NCBI GenBank assembly: GCA_947374865.1 | Contig: CANCDR010000005.1 | Coordinates: 85,217 to 149,216, forward strand | Reading direction: 5' to 3' | DNA length: 64,000 nt | Origin: Oxalobacteraceae bacterium | Lineage (GTDB): Bacteria > Pseudomonadota > Gammaproteobacteria > Burkholderiales > Burkholderiaceae_D | Shown here: positions 28,264 to 38,836 of the stretch, piece after piece | Numbering within the stretch: the first letter of the stretch is position 1 | How the letters are laid out: the number at the start of each line of letters is the position of its first letter | The notes under the pieces: generated by a model | The model's database searches: none | The model's input: the letters and a program-made list of their open reading frames with translations, nothing else | Told to the model about the DNA's origin: nothing | Program-made: the position numbers and the translations under genes

Positions 28264-29378
28264 CGCATTCCAATAGCCTCTCCTTCTACGCCGGACCTGC
28301 AGCCTTGCGACAGATTCGCTCGCAGGGAATGCGGGCGCAGGATGTGGCTGTGGTGCCTGCCGCTGCCGGTGGTCCCAAAGGACTGATTTTCCACGCCCTC
28401 GATCAATATTTGTTTGGTCACTGGCTGCCTGCTGCGCCGCGCAAGCGGACCCTCATCGGTGCATCGATCGGGGCCTGGCGCATGGCGGCAGCTTGTCACG
28501 CTGATCCGGTCGCAGCTTTCACGCGTCTGGCAGATTTATATTGTGCGCAAAGTTATTCGACGCGTCCCTCGGCGGCCGAAGTCACCGCAGTCTGTGTGCA
28601 GATTTTGTCTGACTTCATTGGCGGCCATGAAGCCGAGATCACCCACCATCCACACTACGGGCTGCACATAGTGACAGTGCGCGGGCGTCATTTACTTGCC
28701 GCGCCATCGAACCGACTGTCCGCTATGACCGGTTTTGCTGCCGCCAGCGTCGCCAATCTTTTCTCACGCGCCAGCCTGGCGCAGCATCTTGAACGGGTCG
28801 TCATCGGCGATGCGCGCGATCCGGTGGCCTGGCTCAAGAAAGAATTCGATGCCTTTCGCACCCATTTTGTCCCGCTGGGTAGTGACAATATTGCGTCTGC
28901 CCTGTTAGCTTCCGGCACCCTGCCACTGGTAATGCAGCCGATGCGCACAATGCTACATGCGCCTGTCGGCAACTACTGGGACGGCGGGCTGATCGATTAT
29001 CATTTGGCACTGCCGTATGCCCGCCTGCCCCATCTTGCAGATAATGTCGATAATGCCGATGGCAGGCTGGTGCTATATCCGCACTTTAGTCAGCACATTA
29101 TTCCCGGCTGGCTGGACAAATCGCTGCCTTGGCGGTCTGGCAATCGCCAGCATCGTGCCTGGTTGGATAATGTGCTGGTCGTGGCGCCATCGGCTGCCTT
29201 TTTAAGCACTCTGCCGCGCGGCAAACTCCTCGACCGCAAGGATTTTCAGGCCTACGGCAGCGACCATGCGGGACGGATTCGCGACTGGCGGCAGGCGATC
29301 AGCCAGGGTCAGCGGCTGCGCGATGACTTTGCCGCCTTTGTCGCCGCACCAGAGCGCCAGCACATCGAGGCACTCTGA
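28260..29378 (+). CDS. Patatin-like phospholipase
   Basis: 372 residues from [16 protein letters not shown] at 28260, overlapping the pth stop; the frame extends upstream into pth, but homologous content starts here. Patatin features: an oxyanion-loop [15 protein letters not shown] (~34-48), nucleophile elbow [10 protein letters not shown] (GxSxG), and the catalytic Asp in [10 protein letters not shown] (~240), giving the Ser-Asp dyad. No signal peptide, so it acts in the cytoplasm or at the inner face of the membrane. Expected to hydrolyse acyl esters of lipids; the substrate is unknown. Confidence 0.85.
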   Translation: MTHSNSLSFYAGPAALRQIRSQGMRAQDVAVVPAAAGGPKGLIFHALDQYLFGHWLPAAPRKRTLIGASIGAWRMAAACHADPVAAFTRLADLYCAQSYSTRPSAAEVTAVCVQILSDFIGGHEAEITHHPHYGLHIVTVRGRHLLAAPSNRLSAMTGFAAASVANLFSRASLAQHLERVVIGDARDPVAWLKKEFDAFRTHFVPLGSDNIASALLASGTLPLVMQPMRTMLHAPVGNYWDGGLIDYHLALPYARLPHLADNVDNADGRLVLYPHFSQHIIPGWLDKSLPWRSGNRQHRAWLDNVLVVAPSAAFLSTLPRGKLLDRKDFQAYGSDHAGRIRDWRQAISQGQRLRDDFAAFVAAPERQHIEAL

Positions 29379-29472
29379 AACCGGCGCTGGTGGCGCGTGA
29401 AGCGTTACAATGTCGTCTTTAGGGTCTGCGTCGTTTTTGGTCCCGTTTTCCATCGATTTAGAAAGTCTTTCC

Positions 29473-30564
<1,092 letters not shown>

Positions 30565-30585
30565 GTAGCAAAGTCAGTCACGCTT

Positions 30586-30670
30586 GGGACATGTCGCAAT
30601 TTTAAAGAAATTGCGACATGTTTCATTGACGTGTCGTCGCCGACGACATAAACTGGGGACATGTCGCAAA
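30586..30670 (+). promoter_or_regulatory. Array of TTGCGACATGT inverted/direct repeats before the fic gene
   Basis: GGGACATGTCGCAATTT (30586-30602) and AAATTGCGACATGT (30608-30621) form a 14-bp perfect inverted repeat. A separate palindrome TGTCGTCGCCGACGACA lies at 30632-30648. A third direct copy GGGGACATGTCGCAAA follows at 30655-30670, 18 bases before the fic ATG. This looks like an operator with several binding sites; the first inverted repeat could also terminate ychF transcription. Confidence 0.65.
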
Positions 30671-30687
30671 GATCGTCAAATTAACCC

Positions 30688-31815
30688 ATGTCCATCTGGC
30701 TTTCGCACCTGCCCTACAACGACTTACCCGCACTGCCGCCTGCTGCAGTACTTGAAACACGTCCCGTGCTCAAGCAGTGCATTGCTGCGCGGGCTGCCTT
30801 GGCGGAACTCAAACAGGCAGCCGAACTGATTCCGAATCAAGGTGTGCTGATCAACGCCCTACCACTTCTGGAAGCGCAAGCCAGTTCGGAAATCGAAAAC
30901 ATCGTCACCACGACAGACCGGCTGTTCCAATACCAGAGCACCGGTGAGCAAGCCGATCCCGCCACCCGCGAAGCCTTGCGTCACAGTAGCGCATTGATGG
31001 AAGGCTATCGGGTACTTAAGCAAACACCCTTGAACACCCGCACCGCCGAACAGGTATGCACTCGCATCAAGGGCATCGAGATGCAGGTGCGCCGCGTACC
31101 CGGGACGGCACTAATGAATCAAGCGACGGGCGAAGTCATTTACACGCCGCCTGTCGGTGAAGATTTGCTCAGGTCAAAACTCGCTCACTGGGAACGCTAT
31201 CTGCATGAAGCGCGTGATGTTGATCCTTTGATCCGTATGGCGGTTGGACACTATCAATTCGAGGCAATCCACCCCTTCACCGATGGCAATGGTCGCACTG
31301 GTCGGATTCTGAACAGCTTGTTCCTGATCCAGGAAGATTTGCTGACACTCCCGATTCTGTACCTGAGCCGCCATATCATCCGAAATAAGGCCGAATATCA
31401 CCGACTGCTGCTCGAAGTAACCCGTAGCCAAGAATGGGCGCAGTGGATTACCTACGTCTTGCAGGGCGTCGAAGAAACGGCACGTTGGACTACCGCAAAA
31501 ATATCAGCGATTCGCGATCTGTCTGCATTGACCATCACGCATGTAAAACAGGCTGCCCCAAAAATATACAGCCGAGAACTGGTCGATCTGATCTTCGACC
31601 TGCCTTACTGCCGCATCAATAATCTCGTCGACAGAGACATCGCCGGTCGGCAGGCAGCTTCGCGCTATCTCAAGCAGCTCGTTGAAATCGGCGTGCTGGA
31701 AGAAAGAACCATTGGGCGCGATAAGCTGTTTGTACATCCGAAGCTGATGCAGCTGCTCACGCGGGATGACAACGCGATGAGCGCTTATTCACCAGCTGAA
31801 TCAAAAGCCAAATAA
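30688..31815 (+). CDS. Fic-domain protein (AMP-transferase, class II)
   Basis: 375 residues. N-terminal helical Fic_N domain (1-~95) carrying the self-inhibitory motif S66-x-x-x-E70-N71 (SSEIEN), the mark of class II Fic proteins that block their own ATP site. The Fic core has [12 protein letters not shown] at 195-206, complete with catalytic His195, Asp199 and the Arg of the anion hole. A C-terminal winged-helix-like region (about 290-365) is typical. Expected to AMPylate Tyr/Thr/Ser on target proteins. No antitoxin gene adjoins it, because inhibition is built in. The ATG has no clear ribosome site. The upstream repeat array suggests autoregulation via the C-terminal helix-turn-helix. Confidence 0.9.
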   Translation: MSIWLSHLPYNDLPALPPAAVLETRPVLKQCIAARAALAELKQAAELIPNQGVLINALPLLEAQASSEIENIVTTTDRLFQYQSTGEQADPATREALRHSSALMEGYRVLKQTPLNTRTAEQVCTRIKGIEMQVRRVPGTALMNQATGEVIYTPPVGEDLLRSKLAHWERYLHEARDVDPLIRMAVGHYQFEAIHPFTDGNGRTGRILNSLFLIQEDLLTLPILYLSRHIIRNKAEYHRLLLEVTRSQEWAQWITYVLQGVEETARWTTAKISAIRDLSALTITHVKQAAPKIYSRELVDLIFDLPYCRINNLVDRDIAGRQAASRYLKQLVEIGVLEERTIGRDKLFVHPKLMQLLTRDDNAMSAYSPAESKAK

Positions 31816-31854
31816 AAAAGCTGAATAAAAAAAGCTTACTTGCGATAAAAAAAG

Positions 31855-32175
31855 TCAGTCATGCACGAAATGACAAACATAATGCACCGGCTCGAGCGCC
31901 TCTAGCTCAAAACGGCTCGCTGCCGGGACATGGAAACGCTGACCGTCTTCATAAATTTTCCAATCGCCTTCTTCACCGATACGCACACGACATTTTCCTT
32001 CGACGATCTGCATAATTTCCGCCACATCGGTAGCAAAGGTGATCGTGGAGGGGAAAATGACGCCGACGGTTTTTTTGGCGTGATCGGGGAACATCAGGTT
32101 ATAGGACACGCATTTTCCGTCGGCATAAAGATTGGCCTTCTTGGTAATGGAAACGTGCTCGAATTGGGGTCGCAT
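31855..32175 (-). CDS. ppnP: Pyrimidine/purine nucleoside phosphorylase
   Basis: 106-residue cupin of the YaiE/PpnP (DUF1255) family, which phosphorolyses a wide range of nucleosides. Start at 32175 (MRPQFEHVSITKKANLYADG), behind AGAGGAA; the frame runs further upstream without conservation. Family landmarks: TVGVIFPSTITFATDVAEIMQIVEG and YEDGQRFHVPAASRFELEA. Stand-alone gene facing the fic gene. Confidence 0.92.
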   Translation of the reverse strand: MRPQFEHVSITKKANLYADGKCVSYNLMFPDHAKKTVGVIFPSTITFATDVAEIMQIVEGKCRVRIGEEGDWKIYEDGQRFHVPAASRFELEALEPVHYVCHFVHD

Positions 32176-32414
32176 CGGGATTCCTCTTTGTGTGATCAAG
32201 TGCCTGTGTCGGAGCGCATAATAAGCGTGCAAAAAACGCGCAGACTTGAGTGTGCACCGCCACGCTGCGGCGCCAATGCGGCAGATCAAGCTCGTGACAC
32301 ATTGGATTAAAATCCTGTGTACTCTGGATGCACTACGACGGGATAAGCCCGATGGCATAATGTCAGCCATCGACGCTGTAATAGCCCTTCACGAAAATGA
32401 AAGCCCGCCAGAAC

Positions 32415-33266
32415 ATGGCCACACTGACCGCACTGCACTTTTACCCCATCAAATCCTGCGCCGGTATCGCCCTGCGCGAGGCGACGCTGACGCCGGCTGG
32501 TCTGATGAGCGAGCATCTCTATGACCGCGAATGGATGCTCATCGATGCGCAGGGACAGTTCCTCACCCAACGTGAATATCCGCACATGGCGCTTATTACG
32601 CCGCGCATCCGGTCCGATGTGCTGGAGCTGTCTGCACCGGGTATGTTGACGCTGGAACTGCCCTTGGATTTAGCCGATCCAGATCAGGCGCCAACCCGTG
32701 AGGTCGTGATTTGGGAAGAGCGCGTGAAGGCCTATGACTGCGATGAGGTGACGGCGACCTGGTTTTCCAAAGCGATCGGCGCGCCTTGCCGTCTGGTGCG
32801 CGCGCATCCGCATGCCAGTCGCCATAGCAATCCGCGCTGGGTTGGCAGCTTGCCTGCGCCGACCCTGTTTGCCGACGGCTATCCGCTGTTACTCATTTCG
32901 CAGGGCTCACTGGATGATCTCAATACCAGGCTGATCGCGGCCGGCCGCCCTGCTTTGCCGATGAACCGCTTCCGACCGAATATCGTGATCGATGGCATAC
33001 CGGCTTTTGAAGAAGACTTTGCCGAGCACATTGACTTTGGCAACGCCAGGATCAAGCCCGTCAAGCCTTGTCCGCGCTGCCCGATTCCTTCGATTGATCA
33101 GCTCAGCGGGCTAGTCGGACCAGATCCGCTCGATATTTTGCAACACTACCGCAGCAATGCTCTGCTCGATGGCGGCATCAGCTTTGGTATGAATTCCGCC
33201 TTGCTCGATGGTGAAGGCGCTGCACTGCGGCTTGGACAAGCGGTGCAGGTCAAACTGGCGCTGTAA
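32415..33266 (+). CDS. MOSC-domain protein, YcbX-like
   Basis: 283 residues from MATLTALHFYPIKSC; an in-frame ATG at 32397 is an alternative. N-terminal MOSC beta-barrel domain (1-~110: YPIKSCAGIALREATL, DREWMLIDAQGQFLTQRE) and the C-terminal MOSC domain with MNRFRPNIVIDGIPAFEEDF and the conserved Cys in KPCPRCPIPSID, which binds molybdopterin or sulfur-carrier persulfide in the family. YcbX reduces N-hydroxylated compounds with help of a ferredoxin; this copy lacks a fused ferredoxin domain. Confidence 0.88.
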   Translation: MATLTALHFYPIKSCAGIALREATLTPAGLMSEHLYDREWMLIDAQGQFLTQREYPHMALITPRIRSDVLELSAPGMLTLELPLDLADPDQAPTREVVIWEERVKAYDCDEVTATWFSKAIGAPCRLVRAHPHASRHSNPRWVGSLPAPTLFADGYPLLLISQGSLDDLNTRLIAAGRPALPMNRFRPNIVIDGIPAFEEDFAEHIDFGNARIKPVKPCPRCPIPSIDQLSGLVGPDPLDILQHYRSNALLDGGISFGMNSALLDGEGAALRLGQAVQVKLAL

Positions 33267-33285
33267 ATTTTCAAAGGCTTGATGC

Positions 33286-33333
33286 GTATCGAGCTTGATA
33301 TGTACCGAGCTTGATACTGATCGAGCCTGATGC
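33286..33333. repeat. Three contiguous 16-bp tandem repeats upstream of the GGDEF gene
   Basis: GTATCGAGCTTGATAT, GTACCGAGCTTGATAC and TGATCGAGCCTGATGC lie end to end, with a partial copy (GGCTTGATGC) just before. Located in the promoter region of the diguanylate cyclase gene, 76 bases before its ATG. Confidence 0.75.
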
Positions 33334-33408
33334 GCGCATGCCGCTGGTTTGCATCAGTATCGTGGGCGACAAATCCCGGTGTAATGCGGGATTACCCTCT
33401 CCCTCATC

Positions 33409-34494
33409 ATGTCTGCTGCCGCCGAAATACGTCATCTGCGTGCCGAGCTTGCCCGCCTGTTGCGCCAGGCGCACGAGAATCAACGCATCATGCAGCGCCA
33501 TCAGGCACTTGATCTGTGTCTGATCAGCGCCGGCAGTCTGCGCGAACTACTGACCCGTGTATTCGTCAAGATTGAGGAAATTTCCGAACTCGCCGTCGTC
33601 ACTCTGGCGCTCATCGATTCCGACTATGGCATCCGGAGGATTATGGCGGAGTTAGCGATTCCCTTAAGCCGCTTTCCGCAGCTGCTGTTTTTTGATGATG
33701 AACAGGATGCGCTGGCCTTGAAGAACGCGCTGGCATCCTCCCGGCTGGGACCGTATCAGGCAGCGCTGCATGGGCGGCTGTTTCCGGCCCCGGCACCGGT
33801 CCCGGTATCGGTCGCGATCGTACCCTTAATGCGCAATGCACAGTGGATCGGGTTTATCAGCTTTGGCAGTCTTGCCGCGGATCGGTTCACCAAAGAGATG
33901 GCGACCGACTTCATCGATCATCTGGCGTCGGTACTCGCGCTGTGTATCGATAATGTGATGCATCACGAACGGCTCAAATACATCGGCCTGATCGATCCGC
34001 TCACTGGGGTGAATAATCGTCGTTATGTCGAACGTCGTCTGCGTGAAGAAGTCGGCCGTATCGATCGTCAGGGCTGTCCACTGGCCTGTCTGTATATCGA
34101 TGTCGATCACTTTAAAAGCGTCAATGATCTGCATGGCCATCAAACCGGTGACGATGTATTGCGCGAAATCGCCAATCGTATTCAGGCCGAACTGCGCCTT
34201 TCAGATGCGCTGGGGCGCTTCGGCGGCGAGGAATTTTTAGCGCTGCTGATCGACACCAACGGACACGATGCGCTGCTGGTCGCCGAACGTATTCGTCACA
34301 GTATCGCGCAAGGCTCCATGCGCAGTCGGCGTAATACGCTGCTTTCCTTGAGTGTATCGATCGGCGTGGCCACACTGTCGGCACCACTGCCGGCGGGTGA
34401 ACCGGATCAACTCGCGCAGCAGCTGGTGGCGCAGGCTGATCAGTATCTGTATCAGGCCAAGATGGGCGGGAGAAATCGGGTGATCGGCGAATGA
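33409..34494 (+). CDS. Diguanylate cyclase with DUF484-like sensor domain
   Basis: 361 residues, cytoplasmic. A short coiled coil (1-~35) leads into a DUF484/GAF-like domain (~40-190) and a C-terminal GGDEF domain (~200-360: IDPLTGVNNRRYVERRL, LYIDVDHFKSVNDLHGH). The active-site signature is GGEEF, and the product-inhibition I-site RLSD lies exactly five residues before it, so it should make cyclic di-GMP and be feedback inhibited. No transmembrane segment or signal peptide. Tandem repeats precede it. Confidence 0.9.
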   Translation: MSAAAEIRHLRAELARLLRQAHENQRIMQRHQALDLCLISAGSLRELLTRVFVKIEEISELAVVTLALIDSDYGIRRIMAELAIPLSRFPQLLFFDDEQDALALKNALASSRLGPYQAALHGRLFPAPAPVPVSVAIVPLMRNAQWIGFISFGSLAADRFTKEMATDFIDHLASVLALCIDNVMHHERLKYIGLIDPLTGVNNRRYVERRLREEVGRIDRQGCPLACLYIDVDHFKSVNDLHGHQTGDDVLREIANRIQAELRLSDALGRFGGEEFLALLIDTNGHDALLVAERIRHSIAQGSMRSRRNTLLSLSVSIGVATLSAPLPAGEPDQLAQQLVAQADQYLYQAKMGGRNRVIGE

Positions 34495-34549
34495 CGGCGC
34501 ATGTCGAAAATGCGCTGAGGAAGTGGTGCTGTAATGAAGGTGTCGCTAT

Positions 34550-35326
<777 letters not shown>

Positions 35327-35352
35327 TCATTACAGTAGTATTACATGACAGA

Positions 35353-36003
35353 TTATGCCTCAATTTGATGCGTTTTTTTGCTTTGCAGCAAATGATAAAA
35401 CATCGCTCCCGCCCTGTCAGCGCGCACTATATGCCAGTCTTCCAGCCATTTTGGTGCGATTTCATCAAGTAAACATAATTCTGATTCTACATAAACAACA
35501 CCACCTTGCGCCAACAGCGGTGCACACAAGGGCATTGCCTTGGCCAGCCAGTCAGCATGATAAGGTGGATCAAGAAAGATCAGATGAAACGGGCTGCTGC
35601 CGGCCAGCCGCTGCGCATGAAACAGGACATCTCCCCGCAGAATGCTGATCTGTTCGGCATGCAGTTTTTCCTTGTTGACTTCCAGCTGACGCAAGACGAC
35701 CGGATTATTCTCGACACACACCACGCGTGCCGCACCACGGCTGGCCGCCTCAAAGCCCAAAACGCCCGTGCCGGCAAATAAATCAAGACAGTGCAGTGAC
35801 GTCCAGTGCGCATCAAACAGGTGATTGAGCCAATTGAACACCGTTTCCCGTACTCGGTCTGGCGTAGGCCGCAATCCCTCTGCCGCCAATACGGGCAGCG
35901 GGGTGCGTTTCCATTGGCCGCCAATAATACGGACCTGATTTGCTACCCCGGCGCGCGCTGGCGCCGGCTTGGGTCCTGCTTTACTGCTGTGTTTTTTTGA
36001 CAT
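35353..36003 (-). CDS. rsmD: 16S rRNA (guanine966-N2)-methyltransferase
   Basis: 216 residues from MSKKHSSKAG at 36003, preferred over the ATG six codons upstream. Lys/Pro/Ala-rich N-terminus, then VRIIGGQWKRTPLPV and RPTPDRVRETVFNWL (RNA-binding entry), SAM motif LDLFAGTGVLGFEA and catalytic NPPY-like LIFLDPPYH. Acts on the 30S subunit before or during assembly. Divergent from ftsY. Confidence 0.93.
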   Translation of the reverse strand: MSKKHSSKAGPKPAPARAGVANQVRIIGGQWKRTPLPVLAAEGLRPTPDRVRETVFNWLNHLFDAHWTSLHCLDLFAGTGVLGFEAASRGAARVVCVENNPVVLRQLEVNKEKLHAEQISILRGDVLFHAQRLAGSSPFHLIFLDPPYHADWLAKAMPLCAPLLAQGGVVYVESELCLLDEIAPKWLEDWHIVRADRAGAMFYHLLQSKKTHQIEA

Positions 36004-36202
36004 GCAATGAAAAATAATCAAGAGGGACCGGAATGCGCCATTAAAACATAATCAAAGCGCAATACCGACGCTGACTCGCCTAATCCGCCCCGCAGGCTCT
36101 GTTAAAATGCCGTGAAGGTCGCGGATCAGCCAAAAAGTCTGCGTCAACGCAGCGATTGTATCCGCTTGAACGGCGCACCGCCGAGCTGATTTTCCGAGTC
36201 CC

Positions 36203-37204
36203 ATGCCGATGTTTAGTTTTTTCAAAAGTAAATCCAAAGAAATCGCGCCGTCGGCTGAGTCGGCGGTGTCTGCCGAGCTGTCGTCGCCTGGCGAACCCGT
36301 CGCAGAAAAACACGTCTGGCTCACACGCCTCAAGACCGGCCTCGCCAAAACCGCTTCTAATTTGAGTATCTTGTTTGTCGGCGCTAAAATCGGCGACGAA
36401 CTTTATGAGGAGCTCGAAGCAGCCCTCCTGATGTCCGATGCCGGCGTCGACGCCACGCAGTCGCTGTTAAAGGATCTGCAAAGTCGGGTTAAAAACGACA
36501 AACTGACCGAGGTCGCACAAGTTAAAGACGCCTTGCGCAGTCTGCTGCTGGACTTACTCTCACCGCTGCAAAAACCACTCATGCTCGGTCGTCATCAGCC
36601 GCTGGTGATGATGCTCACCGGCGTCAATGGTGCAGGCAAAACCACGACCATCGGCAAATTGGCCAAGCATTTGCAAGCTCATCAGCAGTCGGTCTTGCTG
36701 GCCGCTGGCGACACCTTTCGCGCCGCTGCCCGTGAACAGCTCATGGTGTGGGGCGAACGCAATCAGGTCGCCGTGATCGCCCAGGAATCCGGCGATCCGG
36801 CAGCGGTCGCCTTCGATGCCGTGCAGGCCGCCCGTGCCCGCGGCACCGATGTGGTGATGATCGATACCGCCGGTCGTCTGCCGACGCAATTACATCTGAT
36901 GGAAGAACTCAAAAAAATCAAACGCGTGATCGCCAAGGGCATGGATGGTGCGCCGCATGAAATCCTGCTTGTCATTGATGGCAACACCGGACAAAATGCA
37001 TTAGCCCAGGTCAAGGCTTTTGATGATGCGCTCGGCCTCACCGGACTGGTCGTCACCAAACTCGATGGCACAGCCAAGGGTGGCGTTTTGGCAGCCATCG
37101 CCAGGACCCGTCCGATCCCTGTTTATTTTATCGGTGTCGGTGAACAGATCGAAGATTTACAGCCCTTTAATGCGCAAGAATTTGTTGATGCCCTGCTCTC
37201 ATGA
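36203..37204 (+). CDS. ftsY: Signal recognition particle receptor FtsY
   Basis: GTPase that docks SRP-ribosome complexes at the membrane. 333 residues. A short acidic N-terminal A domain (Ala/Ser/Glu-rich, ~10-40), N domain (~45-125), and G domain with G1 GVNGAGKTT (140-148), the insertion-box DTFRAAAREQL, G3 DTAGRLPTQ, and TKLDGTAKGG. The A domain is much shorter than in E. coli. The ATG at 36209 is an alternative. The stop overlaps the ftsE start (ATGA). Confidence 0.96.
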   Translation: MPMFSFFKSKSKEIAPSAESAVSAELSSPGEPVAEKHVWLTRLKTGLAKTASNLSILFVGAKIGDELYEELEAALLMSDAGVDATQSLLKDLQSRVKNDKLTEVAQVKDALRSLLLDLLSPLQKPLMLGRHQPLVMMLTGVNGAGKTTTIGKLAKHLQAHQQSVLLAAGDTFRAAAREQLMVWGERNQVAVIAQESGDPAAVAFDAVQAARARGTDVVMIDTAGRLPTQLHLMEELKKIKRVIAKGMDGAPHEILLVIDGNTGQNALAQVKAFDDALGLTGLVVTKLDGTAKGGVLAAIARTRPIPVYFIGVGEQIEDLQPFNAQEFVDALLS

Positions 37205-37884
37205 TTGAATTTCATAACGTTAGCAAACAATACGATCAAGGCGCGCCCGCTCTCAATGACGTTAGCCTGACCATCGCGCGCGGCGAGATGGTGTATCTGG
37301 CCGGTCCGTCCGGCGCAGGTAAGTCGACCTTGTTTAAATTAATCGCTGCCATTGAGCGCCCCAGTAGTGGCAGTGTGCTGGTCAATGGGCAGGACGTCGG
37401 TAAACTTAAGTCGGCCAATTTACCTTTTCTGCGCCGTAGTCTGGGCTTGATCATGCAGCAGCTGCGACTGCTTAACGACCGCACTGTGCAAGACAATGTC
37501 ATGTTGCCACTGCTAGTGTCCGGTGCCCCGCGCGATCAGGCCGAACAACGTGCGCGGGCCGCGCTGGATAAATTAAGTCTGCTCGGCTTTGCCCAGGCGC
37601 TGCCACAAAGTCTCTCGGGTGGCCAGCAACAACGCGTCGCCATCGCCCGTGCGATCGTCAATCGGCCGCAAATTATTCTGGCTGACGAGCCGACGGCCAA
37701 TCTTGACCGGGTCAGCGCTAATCAGGTGATCGATGCACTCAAGGCCTTTCATCAGGCAGGCGTGACCTGCCTCATCTCTACTCACGACGAACGCATTTTA
37801 GATACCGCCTCGCGGGTGATTTATCTGCAATCGGGGCAGATCGTCGAAGGCTGGCACGATGCCCCCACCAAGGACAGCCCATGA
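37201..37884 (+). CDS. ftsE: Cell-division ABC transporter ATPase FtsE
   Basis: 227 residues. ABC ATPase with Walker [10 protein letters not shown] (35-43), Q-loop, signature [14 protein letters not shown] and Walker [13 protein letters not shown]. With FtsX it forms the divisome complex that activates periplasmic amidases via EnvC/NlpD-type partners. Overlaps both ftsY and ftsX by four bases. Confidence 0.96.
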   Translation: MIEFHNVSKQYDQGAPALNDVSLTIARGEMVYLAGPSGAGKSTLFKLIAAIERPSSGSVLVNGQDVGKLKSANLPFLRRSLGLIMQQLRLLNDRTVQDNVMLPLLVSGAPRDQAEQRARAALDKLSLLGFAQALPQSLSGGQQQRVAIARAIVNRPQIILADEPTANLDRVSANQVIDALKAFHQAGVTCLISTHDERILDTASRVIYLQSGQIVEGWHDAPTKDSP

Positions 37885-38810
37885 AATCCTGGTTCAGCCA
37901 ACACATTCATGCGCTGCGCGATGCACTACGCCATCTGGGTCGTCGTGGTAGCGGATTTTCACTCAATATTCTGGTGGTGGCGATTGCCCTGGCACTGCCC
38001 TTTGCCGGCCTGAGTATTCTCGATAATCTACGCCCGCTGGCCAATCAGATCGCGGTCGATCCTGAGATCAGCCTGTTCCTGCGACTCGACACCTCCCGTG
38101 AAGACGCCATCGCGCTCGCGGTACCGATTCGCAAAACGCTCAGCGCGGCGGGCAGCAGTGGGAAACTCCTTTTCGTCGCGCGGGAAAAAGCGCTCGTGAG
38201 CTTAAAAGATAAAACCGGCCTGAGCGATATCCTCGCCACGCTCGGCACTAATCCGCTACCCGACAGTTATCTGCTCACCCTGTCTGCCTACGACAGTGCG
38301 CGCGATGCCGCACGCGTGGATACGCTGGCAGCCGCGCTCAAGGCATTACCGCAGGTGGAACTGGTGCAAGTGGATTCTGCATGGGTTAAACGCCTCTCGG
38401 CGCTGCTTAATGTGCTGCGTCAGACCTTGCTGCTGATCGCTGTCACGCTGGCGGTAGTGGTGATTGCGGTGGTGTTTAATACGATTCGGCTGCAGGTAGT
38501 AAACCAGCGCGAAGAAATTGATGTGGCCCGTCTGGTCGGTGCCACCGATGCCTTTATTGCCCGGCCTTTTTATTACGCCGGCATCCTGCTCGGCGCCGGC
38601 GCTGGGCTGTTGGCACTGGGAGCAGTCGCCTCCGGCATGACACTGCTCAATGACAGTATCATTGAATTTGTCCAGCTCTATGGTTCACAGTTCCGACTGG
38701 CCCCCTTGACGCTGGCTTATAGCGCGCTGCTGTTATGCGTATCTGCCGGCTTGGGATTATTGGGCGCACAGCTATCGGTGCGGCGCCAGCTCGGACGCGT
38801 CATCCCTTAG
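37881..38810 (+). CDS. ftsX: Cell-division ABC transporter permease FtsX
   Basis: 309 residues. One N-terminal transmembrane helix (about 30-50), a periplasmic loop (~55-170), then three helices (~175-200, ~225-260, ~280-300), the standard FtsX topology. The MacB-like core VVFNTIRLQVVNQREEIDVARLVGAT is clear. Partner of FtsE. Confidence 0.94.
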   Translation: MKSWFSQHIHALRDALRHLGRRGSGFSLNILVVAIALALPFAGLSILDNLRPLANQIAVDPEISLFLRLDTSREDAIALAVPIRKTLSAAGSSGKLLFVAREKALVSLKDKTGLSDILATLGTNPLPDSYLLTLSAYDSARDAARVDTLAAALKALPQVELVQVDSAWVKRLSALLNVLRQTLLLIAVTLAVVVIAVVFNTIRLQVVNQREEIDVARLVGATDAFIARPFYYAGILLGAGAGLLALGAVASGMTLLNDSIIEFVQLYGSQFRLAPLTLAYSALLLCVSAGLGLLGAQLSVRRQLGRVIP

Positions 38811-38836
38811 AACGACGCCGTCCTTGCCTTGTACGG

